Position numbers and translations under genes: made by a program
In this document: in pieces, positions 1 to 11,989 of the stretch
Layout of the letters: each line of letters begins with the position of its first letter
Position numbering within the stretch: position 1 is the stretch's first letter
Notes under the pieces: generated by a model
Seen by the model: only the letters and a program-made list of their open reading frames with translations
Told to the model about the DNA's origin: nothing
Databases searched by the model: none
DNA from: Perilla frutescens
Taxonomy: Eukaryota > Streptophyta > Magnoliopsida > Lamiales > Lamiaceae
DNA: 64,000 nt
Assembly (NCBI GenBank): GCA_026008535.1
Contig: BRKX01000009.1
Span: 34,857,001 to 34,921,000 of the forward strand
Reading direction: 5' to 3'

Positions 1-2689
1 GGCTCATGTGAGTGAAAGGGGCCTTTAAGAATGAGCCAGGCAAAAGTTGCTATCAGATGATATAATACAGAAGTTGAAAATGTGTGAACATTGCATATAT
101 GGCAAGGCAAAGAGATTAAAGTTTGCTGAGTTAGCTCACAACTCTACTGAAATCTTTTACTATGCTCACTCTGACCAGTGGGGACCTACCAAGATCACTA
201 CCAGAGGAGGAGGCAGAGTCTTCATGTTTATCATAGATGATCATTCAAGGAAAGTCTGGATATACATTCTTAAAACCAAGTCAGAGGCTTTTGAAAGGTT
301 TAAAGAATGGCTATCAGATGTGGAGAACAAGACTGTGAAAAGGTTGAAATACTTGAGAACAGATAATGGACTGGAATTCCTAGCTGAGGAATTCCAAAGT
401 TTCTGCAGAGAGAAGAGGGATAACCAGGCATAGAATAGTAATAGGAACACCTCAACAGAATGGTATTGCAGAGATGATGAATCAAACTCTTCTGGAAAGA
501 GTAAGGTGTATTTTGAGCAGTTTTGGGTTTCCAAAGTCCTTTTGGGGGGAGATAGTTAATACTGCTACATATCTCATAAATAGGTGCCCAGCTACTGCAC
601 TCAAATTCAAAACTCCAGAAGAAGTGTGGAATGGAAGGCCCTCAGACTACAGTTACCTAATAGTTGTAGGGTGTCTGGCTTATGCTCATATCAAACAAGA
701 CAAATTAGAGCCAAGAGCTCTAAGATGTGCTTTTGTTGGCTACCCTAAAGGAGTAAAAGGGTACAAACTATGGTTTATTAAAGGACTGAAGTTTATCATC
801 AGCAGAGATGTATCATTAGATGAAAATAACTTCCCTTTGAAGCAAAGTCCTGGTCAGAATAGTTCTCAAATGGTAAGAACAGAAGCTCAATCTACAAGAG
901 ATAGTACTCAGATTGAGGTGGAGCCTCAAACTCAAGCTAGCCAGTCCATAGAAGTTCCATCTAACAGAGAAGTAATAGTTGAAGACGCAGAATAAGAAGA
1001 TGACCAGACTTACAGAAACTACCAACTTACTAGAGACAGATCCAGAAGGATAATCAGACCTCCTCCAAGGTTTGGTCAAGCTGATATAGTGTCTTTTGCT
1101 CTGTATTCAGCTCTTGAGGTGGAGCAATTTGAACCAAGAACATATCAGAAAGCCATCAGCTGTACAGAGAATGAGAAATGGCTTGTTGCCATGGAAGAAG
1201 AGCTGTTGTCTCTAAGTAAAAATGAAACCTGGGAGATTGTGGAAAAGTCTAAGAGACAGAAACTTTTAGGGTGTAAATAGATCTACAAGAAGAAACTAGG
1301 AGCCAAAAAGGGAGAAGGACTGAGATTTAAAGCAAGGCTAGTAGGTAAAGGCTTCTCCCAAAGAGAAGGAATAGACTACAATGAGATATTCTCACCTGTG
1401 GTAAAGCATTGCTCAATAAGGATTCTTCTGGCCCTTGTAGCTCAATTCAATCTGGAGTTGCACCAGATGGATATAACCACAGCATTCCTTCATGGAAGGT
1501 TGGAAGAAGACATTTACATGAGAATTCTAGATGGAATCTCTACGGAAAATGCTCAGAACAAAGCATATAAGCTTTAGAAGTCCTTATATGGCTTGAAGCA
1601 GAGCCCCAGACAATGGTATCTCAGATTTGATAACTATATGTTATCAGTTTCGAAAGAAGCAGCTATGATCACTGTGTATACTTCAGAACTGAAGGAGTAT
1701 CCAACACTTATCTTTTGCTTTATGTGGATGACATGCTCATTGCAAGTGACTCAGTGGAAGGGATTACAAGTGTGAAGAATATTCTAAAAGCAGAATTTGA
1801 AATGAAAGATCTTGGAGAAGCCAACGTTATTCTGGGAATGTAGATGAAGAGGAGGAGGAGTGATAATGCAGTAATTTTCACTCAAGAGTCTTACCTTGGA
1901 AAAGTTCTGAAGAGGTATAGCATGAACCTAAGTAAATATGTTTCTACACCATTCAAGCAAGGCCTCAAGTTGAGTCTAAGGCAAGAAGATCCTACTGTTG
2001 CAGATCAGACTGAGATAGACAACATACCCTATGCTAGTGCAGTTGGAAGCTTGATGTATGCTATGGTGTGTTGCAGAGCAGATTTAGCATACTCTATGAG
2101 TGTTCTAAGCAGGTTCATGTGCAAACCTAGAAGAAGCCACTGGGAATCAATGAAATGGGTTATGAAATACATTAAAGGTTCAGCTGGGAAAGGCTTAAAG
2201 TTTCAGAAAAGCACAGATACAGGTAATGCTTTGGTTGGTTTTGTTGATGCAAACTTTACAACAAACATAGATACCAGGAAGTCTCTTACTGGATATGTGT
2301 TCACCTTGTATGGAACTGCTGTTACATGGAAGTCAATTCATTAGTCTATAGTTGCTCTATCAACTACAGAGGCTGAGTATGTGGCTCTTGCTGAGGCAGT
2401 TAAGGAAAGTGTCTCGTTAAGAGGTATTCTGGGAGAGTTTGGGGTGTCTCAGGATTGTGTCAAAATATTTTGTGATAACCAAAGTGCTATTCATCTGTCA
2501 AAGCACCAAGGTTATCATAAAAGAACAAAGCATATTGATGCGAAGCTGTATTTTGTAAGAGACTTGGCAGAGAAGAAAGTAATCTCAGTTGAAAAGATAG
2601 ATACATCTGAGAATCTAGCTGATGGTTTTACTAAGGCCCTACCAACTGCAAAATTTGAGTTGTGCCTAAGCCTTATTGGTTTGAATTAA
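1..2689 (+). pseudogene. Ty1/copia pol remnant (integrase, reverse transcriptase, RNase H)
   Basis: Seen: successive ORF pieces in shifting frames give, in order, the end of the GAG-pre-integrase zinc region (CEHC near 80-90), an integrase core with Asp in HSDQWGP, Asp in RTDNG and Glu in PQQNGIAE, then reverse transcriptase with the HQMDITTAFLHG block near 1460-1500 and YVDDMLIASD at 1721-1750, and RNase H with TTEAEY near 2360 and CDNQSA near 2470. Known: this integrase-before-RT order defines Ty1/copia. The coding sequence is broken by several frameshifts and by stops at Trp/Gln positions (before IYKKK near 1278, after ILGM near 1842, before SIVALS at 2342), so it is inactive. The 5' LTR, gag and protease lie outside the window. 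Replaced or decayed polyprotein; it would have acted in a cytoplasmic virus-like particle and in the nucleus. Confidence 0.95.
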
Positions 2690-2787
2690 AAGAAGAAGTA
2701 TAGTCTGCAACTCAAGGTGGAGCTGTGTATGCTGTTTTAAGACAGCAGGTTTTGAATCTTTTCTTGCTTTGGAGGTTGATTCAAGGC

Positions 2788-2800
2788 TAAGGTGGAGATT
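2788..2800 (+). other. Polypurine tract of the first copia element
   Basis: A purine-rich run (CTAAGGTGGAGATT) ends directly at a TG dinucleotide that begins the presumed 3' LTR. Plant copia elements commonly have this kind of plus-strand primer here. A similar word (CAAGGTGGAGCTG) occurs near 2714 and is a possible alternative. Confidence 0.55.
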
Positions 2801-3368
2801 TGTGATGCATGGAGCTGGGATAGCTCTTGAATCAAGTTGCTCGGTGCGTGGAGCAGTGCATGGAGTGTGAATGCAACCGATTATAGCCTTGGTTACTCAA
2901 TTGAATAAAGGCTAGTTATTTCTGTTATTAGCGGTTGTGGAAAGCTAATACATAATCTTTTCTTGATACTGCGGTTAGCTTAGGTCTTTGATATATTTCA
3001 TTTTCCTTTGCTAGTTAGATTGAGATCAGAAATCAAGAGAGAGAAAACAAGAGAGCTTCAGAGATAATCTTTTGTGTAGATAGCAAGAGAGTGAAAAAAT
3101 CTGAGAGATTGAAGTTTGTGTAAATCGGTGAAGATAACAAAGCAAACATCTCTTTTGACAGTGGATGTAGATCTAATTGATCGAACCACTTAAATCTTGT
3201 GTTCTTCAATTCATTTTCATCTTATTCTTGTGTGGAGTGCATTCAATCTTGGTCATCAAAATAAATTTGATCCAGTCTTGTTCTTGACACTTACCATGCA
3301 AATCAAGCCGCCTTTTCTGGATTATTCAACAAAAAAGGGGTAGTGAAAAGAAAGTTGTGATTCCAACA
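2801..3368 (+). repeat. Probable 3' LTR of the first copia element
   Basis: The stretch starts TGTGATGC right after the polypurine tract and ends near TTCCAACA, the usual TG...CA form. It holds the GAGAG-rich and Ile/Ser-rich-looking leader sequence typical of copia R-U5. No second LTR is in the window to confirm the limits, so the right edge is inferred. Confidence 0.5.
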
Positions 3369-4601
3369 TCAGCAATCTCATTCACATTATCTTCTATGCA
3401 TATGATGTTGCTCTAACATGAATTTCTTTTTAAATTTTATTTTTATTTATTAGGATTACTAATAAGGAGGTATGAATTAATATTTTGTTACACTATGTGT
3501 CAAACTTTCAAATTACGAATTTTTCTTATATTTTTTATTAAATTTATTTTTTTATACTTTAATTTAAATTTATAATTATTTATTAGGGTTCATTCCACCT
3601 AATTAGGGTTAATAAATATTTTTTAGTGTTTAATTTTCAGTTTCAATTAACTCATTATAGTTGCTTAATTCGTAATTATACTTTATAATTTTTTTTAATT
3701 TTTTGTTAATAAATATTGACCGATTATTTATGTTATGATTATTTTTTATTTTATAATAAATATTATTAAATTTTGAAGCGGTGGTAAGGATCAATATAAT
3801 GTCCAACTTTAATGGGCCATCTCTAAGTAATAAGTTGGGCCATTACTTTATGATCTGAGTAGGCTAGTCCCAATTTAAACCTAACATTGGGCCATCGAAA
3901 TTTAAAACAATCTTGTAGACGCACATATATTTCTTTCTATTTGTTGATTAATTAATAGGTTTACGTGTATCATTTTTTTTTGCACGATACAACGGTCTTA
4001 AATATTATTTAATTGTTGAGTTGAGCATTACTGAAAAAATAATACAAAGAAACGAATTATGTTAGTTATCAATATGCAAAATATTTTAGCAAAGTGGATT
4101 AGCAAGATGGATGGCTTTTCACATACACTTGAGTCAAATGTATTTTTATTTATTTATTCTTTTTAATAGTCTAGATATCCTGAGAGAATCCAACATGCTC
4201 TCCCGTTTTGATCAAGGTAAACAATGAAGGGTAAATATCACTTTATGTGCTAATGTTTGAACGAAAGTTTCAAAAATGTTCTAATATTAATTTGAATAAT
4301 TGCAAATAAATGCCTAACAATATTTTAATATTTATCATAAATATTCCGAGGTGATATTTTTAGGGATAGAAATTAATCTCATGTCGATGCTGGAATCTGA
4401 TGTGGATATACAAGGATGGAAAGCATCAGCCCAAAACATTGTCATTATGAGTAAAAGAAAAACTGTTATCAAGTAAAGATGACAAATTCACATTGGCACT
4501 TAGTAAAAAATAATCAAGAGTAAGATTGTTTTCATTCTCTTTTTTGCCTTTTAATTTGCATTAAAAAAATGTCATCTTCCGTTGTAATAATCTCTATCGC
4601 T
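3369..4601. other. AT-rich intergenic DNA
   Basis: No coding region, RNA gene or bounded repeat could be supported. The stretch is rich in T and A runs and has no ORF of note. Confidence 0.6.
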
Positions 4602-4616
4602 ATCTCTTATGGGAGG

Positions 4617-4734
4617 GTTTTTTTTTTTTTTTTTTTTACTCACACACCCGATCTGTGGTATTGAGGAGGTTCGAACCCGTGACCTTTGACCTCAAAGCAA
4701 CCTCACCCCACCACTAGGCCATCCCTACCGGGAC
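4617..4734 (-). mobile_element. tRNA-derived SINE with target-site duplication
   Basis: On the minus strand the element opens with a Pol III A-box-like word (TGGCCTAGTGG), has a near-perfect B box (GGGTTCGAACC) and ends in a long poly(A), seen as the T-run at 4619-4638. It is flanked by 15-bp direct repeats, ATCTCTTATGGGAGG at 4602-4616 and ATCTCTTATGAGAGG at 4735-4749, with one mismatch. Known: this is the hallmark of LINE-mobilised SINEs. It has no coding capacity. The TSD and intact boxes suggest a fairly recent insertion. Confidence 0.88.
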
Positions 4735-4796
4735 ATCTCTTATGAGAGGCTTAAGGCTTTAAAAACCTGTGATACACTACTACTAGTTGTGGATAT

Positions 4797-4979
4797 CCTT
4801 TTATTAATTTCAACTCTTCTGTCATATTTCACCACCTATATATAAATATGGTATACTAATAAATTAAATATCTCAGTTCATCAGATCAATATAAAACAAA
4901 ATATTACATTACATAATTAGTGTATGCCCAAAAATGATGATCATTGAATTTTATTTAAATTATTGGTGAATTTGAACTA
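4797..4979 (+). repeat. Duplicated intergenic segment, copy 1 (uninterrupted)
   Basis: This segment, from CTTTTATTAATTTCAACTCT to GAATTTGAACTA, recurs at 5604-5648 plus 7013-7150. Copy 1 is continuous across the point where a CACTA transposon interrupts copy 2, so it serves as a paralogous empty site. Confidence 0.85.
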
Positions 4980-5186
4980 GATTTGCGTTTGTTTCGTTAC
5001 CAAATCTCAGTACTTAATTAGAACTAAAAAATAGAGATTTATTTATCTCATAATTAGATATTTTTATTAGATTACTTCAAAATTCAATTATACTTATATA
5101 TATTAATATTATAACTAAATACATTTTAAAGGTATATCTTATAGTTGGACGTTTAAATTTTGACTACTCTAATTTTTACCTTTACA

Positions 5187-5187
5187 A

Positions 5188-5230
<43 letters not shown>
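5187..5230. repeat. (CT)n(AT)n compound microsatellite
   Basis: A run of CT dinucleotides passes directly into a run of TA dinucleotides. Simple-sequence repeat, no further function visible. Confidence 0.9.
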
Positions 5231-5231
<1 letters not shown>

Positions 5232-5287
5232 AAGTTCTGAAAATTTATTATGTAACCATTATTTGATTCAATATTAACATAATTGTT

Positions 5288-5376
5288 AATTTGATCAAGT
5301 GGTTAAAGTAACAAATGAAGATACGTTTGGCCTAGATTCGAACCTTGTTGCTGGCTAAAATTCAAATTTTTTTTGC
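5288..5376 (+). mobile_element. Degenerate SINE-like sequence
   Basis: A tRNA-like A-box word (TGATCAAGTGG) is followed about 35 bases later by a B-box-like word (AGATTCGAACC) and then by a T-run near 5369. The spacing fits a tRNA-derived SINE head. No convincing target-site duplication was found, so it may be an old or truncated copy. Confidence 0.4.
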
Positions 5377-5382
5377 TTATTT

Positions 5383-5603
5383 TACAAAGATCGAGTAAAA
5401 ACTCGCAAGCTACTCAATTAAAGTTCATTTAGACTCGAGCTCGAGCAGCTTCGTGAATCGAATACTGCTGGCCTGAGTTTGACTCGAAAAATTATAGAGC
5501 TCGAATCTGGATCTTTTAATGAACGATCGAGTTTCGATCGAACATTTCTTGAGCCGATATCCGAGTAGCTCATGACGAATAATTTAGTTCATTTACAGTC
5601 CTA
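5383..5603. repeat. CTCGAG/TCGAAC-rich dispersed repeat
   Basis: Short palindromic words such as GAGCTCGAG, CGATCGAGTTTCGATCG and ACTCGAA occur again and again, ending near TTTACAGTCCT. Plants have MITE-like families with this kind of sequence; assignment to one is a guess. It directly abuts copy 2 of the duplicated segment. Confidence 0.4.
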
Positions 5604-5648
5604 ACTTTTATTAATTTCAACTCTTTTGTCATATTTCACCATCTATAT

Positions 5649-7012
5649 CACTACACGAAAAAATGTGTTTTAACGACAAATTTAGTGAAGAATTATATCA
5701 TGTCGTTAGATTACCGATAAACTAACGTATGACGGATTAAGATTGAAACGTTTAACAATGAATTTTTTTCGTCATTAACTTAGCTACTGAAAAATTCATC
5801 GTTAAATGTTGAATTGTAATTTTTATTTTTTTTATATTAACTATTAATATTTCGGTCGCTAAGTTAGAGACGTAAAAATTCATCGTTAAACATTTACTTT
5901 TTATTTATTTTTTGTATTAGCGACAACATTTAATCTTGATTTTTTTAATTTTTTTTATTTTTCAATTATTGCATAATGTCGAATTTGAAATGATTTTTTT
6001 TTAATTTTTTAATTTATTTTATTTTTCTGATTTTTTTTATGTTTCTTGTGCTTCATTTATTTAAATATCTTTTATAATCTTTAATGTTGTATGCTTCTTT
6101 TAAAATATAATTATTATTACATCATTTATTTAATAATAGATTATTTTAATTAATTTTCTCAAATATTTTGTATTTATAATCATGATATTTATAAAAATAA
6201 AATTAAAGTGATAAAAATATTTTCACTAATTTAGAGATGAAACAATTCATTTCAAATTCGTCATTAAGTAGTAATAATAAAATGAAAAAAATAAAATAAA
6301 TTAAAAAATTTAAAAAATCATTTCAAATTCGTCGTTAAGTAGTAATTGAGAAATAAAAAATCATAATTAAATTTAGCGACAAAATTTTTTCGTTGCTAAT
6401 ATAAAAAAATAAAAATAAATAAAAAGTAAATGTTCTACGATGGATTTTTATGTCTCTAACTTAGTGATCGAAATATCCATAGTTAATATAAAATAATAAA
6501 AAAAAATTACATTTTGATATTTAACTATGAATGTTTCCGTCTCTAAATTAAAGAGGGGAAAATCTATCCTTGAACATTATAATCATAATCCGTCGTTAAT
6601 TTATCGATAATCTAACCATCGAATATAATCTGTCACTAAGTGTGTCGTTAAAATAAATAATAATATTATTAACACACTTTGTTCAGCTGTATAGCATAAA
6701 GTTATGCATTTCGATGCTTGCAACCATCAAATATTGAATTGATATGTGGCATGCAGGGCCCACGCGATGAGCTGGCCGTGCCCCTATTCTTTTTTTATTT
6801 TAGTGACGGATATGGAGACTAATCTTTTTTGTGATGGAAACTTTCATCACTAAGTCCGTCGTTAATTTTTTCTCTTCGCTAATTCTATCGTTAAAATGAC
6901 TAACAATGAGGGTTTTAATGACGGATCTTGTCTGTCGCTAATATATTTTAATGATAAATTTTTAATGTTTAGCGACGAAATTTTACGTCGCTAAAACATG
7001 TTTTTTATAGTG
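5649..7012. mobile_element. Non-autonomous CACTA (En/Spm-type) DNA transposon, 1364 bp
   Basis: The ends are inverted: the left starts CACTACACGAAAAAATGTG and the right, read on the opposite strand, starts CACTATAAAAAACATG. A 3-bp target duplication (TAT at 5646-5648 and 7013-7015) flanks it, as expected for CACTA elements. Subterminal regions are full of AACGACGA/CGTCGTTA-like words, resembling transposase-binding repeats. No transposase ORF is present, so it needs an autonomous partner. The uninterrupted paralogous segment at 4797-4979 supports the limits. Confidence 0.92.
5690..6650. repeat. Long inverted repeat inside the CACTA element
   Basis: The left arm (about 5690-6005) is matched in reverse by the right arm (about 6300-6650). 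For example the left block around 5851-5925 (TTTCGGTCGCTAAGTTAGAG, then ATTTACTTTTTATTTATT) is the reverse complement, with few changes, of the block around 6375-6475. The intervening spacer is AT-rich. A transcript would fold into a hairpin several hundred bases long. Confidence 0.85.
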
Positions 7013-7150
7013 TATAAATATGGTAGATTAATAAATTAAGTATACCAGCTCATCAGATCAATATAAAAGAAAATATTACATTGTAAATTATTGCATTTCC
7101 AACAATAATGATCACTGAATTTTATTTACATTATTGGAGAATTTGAACTA

Positions 7151-8997
7151 TGACACCAACGAATTTAGCCTATTGCAACAAATAAAGCCAATGCCCTTTG
7201 TGCTAACAAGGGCAGGAAATCAAGGTTGGAGAAATCGAAAGAGTGGCCAATAAATTATGAGTTATTGAGTGTGTATTTGAGTGGATGTGAGGGAGAGAAC
7301 AAAAAAAGAAGTCAGATTTAGGGGTGGAAATGTCCACACATCTTTCACTTCAATGTTCAATGAAAACAACTCATTGCACAAAGATATAACAGACACACAA
7401 ATCTAATATTATTCATTCCTACTTGATTTCAGGAAAAATATTAATACACCAACGCCTTATAGACCGAGTTTATCACCATCGCACATAATTTTCACTTTAA
7501 TTTTTGTGAAAATAGTTTGCAGATTATTAAACACTTGAGCGGGATTTATTAAAAAATATAGATTCAATTCGAGTAGCGATTGTGGATTCCCTTTATACTG
7601 TATATCATAAAAAAATGTTGATGGGAAGATGTGTATTTACATTTTTGCACAGTTTTTCCCAATTCAATTCTTCTAATCCAAATGGTGTTCTATTCGTATT
7701 CCAATATTATGGAAAATATTTTTTTTAATACCATCCATATATATACATATGAAAACACAAAGAAAAAAAATCAAACAAACAAAAGATGTCGTGTGAATTA
7801 TTTTCCAACTCTCTCTTGTCACAAAAGAAATATAATGATGATTCTGTTTAAGAATAGTTGAAAAAACAATGATTTCTTATCTAAAAACCCTACTTTAGAA
7901 ACATGGGACATGTAATGTCTAAAGAGGAAATTTAGATACAATAATATCTCATTATAAGATAGCACTAAGGTAGCAGCACCATATTTACATCAAATTGTCG
8001 GCCACTCCTCTTTTTTTACATTGGCAATTGAGTTTAATAGTTACCTTTTCAATCATATATCTCACAAACTATATATGTAACTCGATACTTGGTTAATTTC
8101 ATTTCGTTTTCACTTTTCATTATTTTTTCTCTTTTATTAAAATGTTATCATCATATTCAACTAAAATATAACATGATCGATATCATTCACCACTATTCAT
8201 TATTAGTCCACAAATATTTTTTATTATTTTTTTCTATTTCTTTCTCTCATTTTAATTTATTATACTTTATTTTAACTTATTAATTAAAGTTCATTCTAAC
8301 GTATTAGAGTATATGATTTTTTTATTATTCCAGTTTCAATTTTTAGTTATAATTGATTATGTGAAAAATTAAATACTAAAAAAATAATAAATTCTAATTG
8401 GGTATAATAAATCATAAACGTGCACAACGCGCGCTGAACCGGTCAATGTGTTGACCAAAAAATCCATCAAAATCAGTATCAATCATAACAATAAAAAGTA
8501 TGACTCAAAAGCCCAAAAATATCACTTGTATCACTAAACATATCGGCCACAAAAAAAAAAAGAAAAAAGATGTCAAACTCAGTATCAATCGTAACATTAA
8601 AGAGTATTACTCAAAATTCAAAAATTATCACTTTTATCCATAAAAAGTATAACCTGTTTTGATGATTTTTTTTATCAATGCGTCGACCGTCTGATGTACA
8701 TCTTATGTAGAGAACTTGCGAAATTGAAAACATCTGATTGTGGAACACGAAATAGAATATGAAATAATAAAAGATCTCATCTGAAGCAGTAGAGATCCTT
8801 ATATAAAAGTAGATAATCAAGATCTCAGTTTGAGATCCACCGCTCCATTTCTTGCAACTAAAAAAAATAATCTCGATCACTACTTTTAGATAGTATAAAT
8901 GCTATAGAATTCTAAATCTAATATGAATTAACATTATCACCAGCAGTATTGATTTGGTTATCCATCATCTTCAAGGAACAAGAAAAGATTATTGTAG
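7151..8997. other. AT-rich intergenic DNA with a short direct repeat
   Basis: No gene could be supported; the ORFs here have no recognisable composition. A roughly 67-base segment at 8469-8535 (starting AAAATCAGTATCAATCATAA) is repeated with changes at 8575-8640. Confidence 0.55.
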
Positions 8998-9212
8998 TCC
9001 CCTTGGGGATGACCTAGCAGTGGAGTGGTGTTTTTTGAGGCCAAAGGTCTCAAATTTGACTCACCACCAACACCATTAGGTGTGAGCATGTCATACCTGG
9101 CTTGCCAAGTATGGTTTACCTCCCCTGTGTAGGTTTACAGTCTATTACACAAAAGCGGAGTTTACCCAGTGCACACTATGGTAGCGGTTGCAGGTTACCC
9201 TCGACATAAAAA
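8998..9212 (+). mobile_element. SINE, copy A of a local family
   Basis: It begins CCCCTTGGGGATGACCTAGC, which contains an A-box-like word, has a B-box-like stretch (GGTCTCAAATTTGACTC), and ends in an A-run. The first 180 bases align closely to 56581-56757, so the two are copies of one SINE family. Copy A has an extra tail (GTGCACACTATGGTAGCGG onward) before its A-run. No clear target-site duplication was seen. Confidence 0.8.
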
Positions 9213-9341
9213 AAAAAGATCCTCGTACATTTAGGGAATGAAATTTTCATATCTCTAAATATACTAGTTTTAAGCATAAGTAATTGATTATTGTTTCGTG
9301 CTAATGAAGCATGATCTTTGCCGTAAATAACTAATTTGTAA

Positions 9342-10153
9342 GGGGAAAAATGGTAATTTTGGTACCCTATTTTTTTTAGCCAAAATGATACTAACAATAT
9401 TTATTTTAATCATTTTGGTTTCTATTACCCAGAATAGCATGTTTATAGGTAATTTAAATTATTTGTATAATTTTTTAAACTTGAGAGATAAAAATTGAAA
9501 ATTTAATAAATTTATATAATTTTTATTTATAAAAATAAAAATATATTTTTTAAATAAACAATATATATATATTAAAAAAAATTATATAATTTTGAAAATA
9601 ATCACATAATTTTTTTAAAATTAAATCTTATATTTTAAATTAAAAATTTGAAAATATATAAATTTTTTAAAAATAAATTAAATTATATAAATTATATATA
9701 TATATATATATATATGATTTATTTTTTGTCCGTCAACTTTAAAAAATTATAAATTGATCCAAATAACCCATAAACCTGCTATTCTAGGTAACTGAGACCA
9801 AAATACTTAAATAAGTACTTCATTCGTTTCTGAATAAGTGTCATCTACCATTTTAATTTTTGTTTCACAAAAAGTGTAATTCTACAAATTTAGACAGAAA
9901 ATTCACATTTTTCTCATATTTGCCCTCATTTAATGCATTCAAACATATATATTTAACTCATTTAATGTATTCATATAAGAGTATATTAGGTAAGTTAATT
10001 AGTTTATTAATTTGTGTGCATTCATCCAAAATGACAGTTAAATGAAAACAGAGAGAGTATTATTTTAAGGGTATCATTTTAACTGGAACAACGTATAGAG
10101 TGCCAAATATGATGAGAGGTAAAACATAGAATACCAAAACGGTCATTTTCTCC
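9342..10153. mobile_element. Fold-back MITE with 7-bp target duplication
   Basis: The ends are inverted repeats: left GGGGAAAAATGGTAATTTTG, right (opposite strand) GGAGAAAATGACCGTTTTGG. TTTGTAA occurs at 9335-9341 and 10154-10160 as a target duplication. The arms stay complementary well inward (left to about 9530; right 9690-9816, resuming at 10060), once the Stowaway inside the right arm is removed. There is no ORF. A 7-8 bp duplication fits hAT- or Mutator-type mobilisation, but the family is not determined. Confidence 0.75.
9818..10057. mobile_element. Stowaway-like MITE nested in the fold-back MITE
   Basis: Terminal inverted repeats of the CTCCCTCCGT type are present in decayed form: left CTTCATTCGTTTCTGAATAA, right (opposite strand) CTCTCTCTGTTTTCATTTAA. 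The TA dinucleotide flanks both ends (9816-9817 and 10058-10059), the standard Tc1/mariner target duplication. At 240 bp with no ORF it is non-autonomous. Confidence 0.75.
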
Positions 10154-10160
10154 TTTGTAA

Positions 10161-10422
10161 AGCTAGCTAGCTATTTATAATAATTAAAACCCTTTCTTAT
10201 AGGAATATGTTTAATGAATATTAGTTGAACTACTTAAAATTAAAATTATAGCCTAGGCTACTACTTAGGTTTCCTCCATATAAAGAGGCCTTGTAATTCT
10301 TTTTTTTTTTTAATTGTTGATGATAGCTACAATCCAACCTACACCAATTTAATGTAGAAATTAATATAAAAATCGAAATGATCATACAAAAATGTTAATT
10401 TTGCTGTACGGGCGGCTCATTT

Positions 10423-10456
<34 letters not shown>

Positions 10457-11664
10457 GCAAAGTTCTACAAATAAATTAATAAGGCTCATGCTACTTTTGT
10501 TTCTAATCCCTATTCAAAATTGTAGCCAGCGTGTATACTTTTGAGGATAAATATTGTATTTTATCTTGTAAAATTAATTATTAATTCTCTCGAAAAAAAT
10601 CTTAACAAATTCGCAAAGACATCGCCCAATATTATTGTTAACTAGTTATTTTCTCTCAAACATAAAATTTAACACACACATGTCCCATAATGCCCCAGTT
10701 TGTCTCTTAATTTTGAAAACATAAAACTATCGATTAATTTAAATGAGGAATTGAAGTTCATGATGGGGGGACGGAGGGAGTATTATTATATTATGTCAAT
10801 ATATTACCTTTTAAGAAAATAAAAAATTGATAAATATATAATTATTGCCTATTGTTTGAACATTATAATGAATATATCTCATTATTAAAATAATTATAAA
10901 TTAATACCAATCCTTATGGTAATTATTTGCCTTGTTAGTGCATTTTTATTAGTGTATTTTTCTTTAATTTTTATGTAATTATAGATATATAGGGCTAGCT
11001 TGTCTAAAACATGTACTTGTCTATGTTCCTAGCAGATAATATAATAATGTTTAGTCACCAAACATTTAGAGGGAATTGAATTATATTGGAATGTCATTTT
11101 ATGAGAAATCATGAAAACGGGGGAACTCAGGAGTAAGGTGATCTCACAGTTTAATTTATCAAAAAAGTTGAAAGGAAAGAATAGACAATGTTAGGAGGAA
11201 ATCCAACATGTAAGCACCAAAGTACGTATAACTAATACATCAGATTAGTGAATTATTTTCCTACCGAACATGAAGGAATCTAAACGCATGTCACTATAAA
11301 AAAAATGATCTTCAGAGTAGTATTAGAGAAGACAAATGCCGTCACCTATAATAATTGATCAACTTAAATAATAACATGTCGTCTCTAATTACTATATATC
11401 ATCTCTAATGAGATTGTAAAAAGGAAGGCTATACAAGCTCAGATTGTAACCATATATATACCCACTAATCCACCCAATCAGCTACGTAGACCCTCTTGCA
11501 TATCATTACATATTTGAATATTTATATTTTAGTATAATTAAGAATCCTGAAGTTAATTATTAATTCGTTCCTTATCTTTTCTGCTCATTAGAATGGAGTA
11601 ATATCTAACCATACATCAAATTAAACGTTCACTACAATGCCTCAATGTACCAAAAAATATTGTC

Positions 11665-11703
<39 letters not shown>

Positions 11704-11985
11704 CATATATATCAATATATTTTTATTTTATTTTATCAATACACACACAAAAATATAGTGATATAATATAATATAAAATAAAATATGATACACACCAAAA
11801 GAGGGGAATTTTATCTCATTGTTGACTGTTGAGTATACTACCTCCCATTCATTGATTTCATGCCACATCAATACTTTTTAAAAATAAATAAACACTTATA
11901 TATATATATATTATAATAGAGTAGTGCATCAATGTTTTCTCTCCCATTTACATGATTTTTCAGTCATTATATTATAATGATATAT
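10161..11985. other. AT-rich intergenic DNA with microsatellites and an orphan Stowaway end
   Basis: A (CT)n tract lies at 10424-10454 and a (TA)n tract at 11671-11702. The word GGGACGGAGGGAGTA at 10769-10783 is a textbook Stowaway terminus, but no partner end was found upstream. No gene could be supported. Confidence 0.6.
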
Positions 11986-11989
11986 TTGG

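Larger units (their letters stand above)
5604..7150 (+). repeat. Duplicated intergenic segment, copy 2, split by a CACTA element
   Basis: The two halves (5604-5648 and 7013-7150) together match 4797-4979. Between them lies the transposon at 5649-7012. The host sequence has a TAT trinucleotide on both sides of the insertion. Confidence 0.85.

Noticed and set aside
3781..3900. Short MITE suggested by repeated TGGGCCAT words
   Set aside because: No inverted ends or target duplication could be found.
4640..4734. Possible tRNA gene, because of a perfect B box
   Set aside because: No cloverleaf could be formed; poly(A) and 15-bp target duplication show it is a SINE.
8611..8880. Minus-strand ORF of 89 codons
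   Set aside because: AT-driven composition, no domain and no promoter context; the first part overlaps a local direct repeat.
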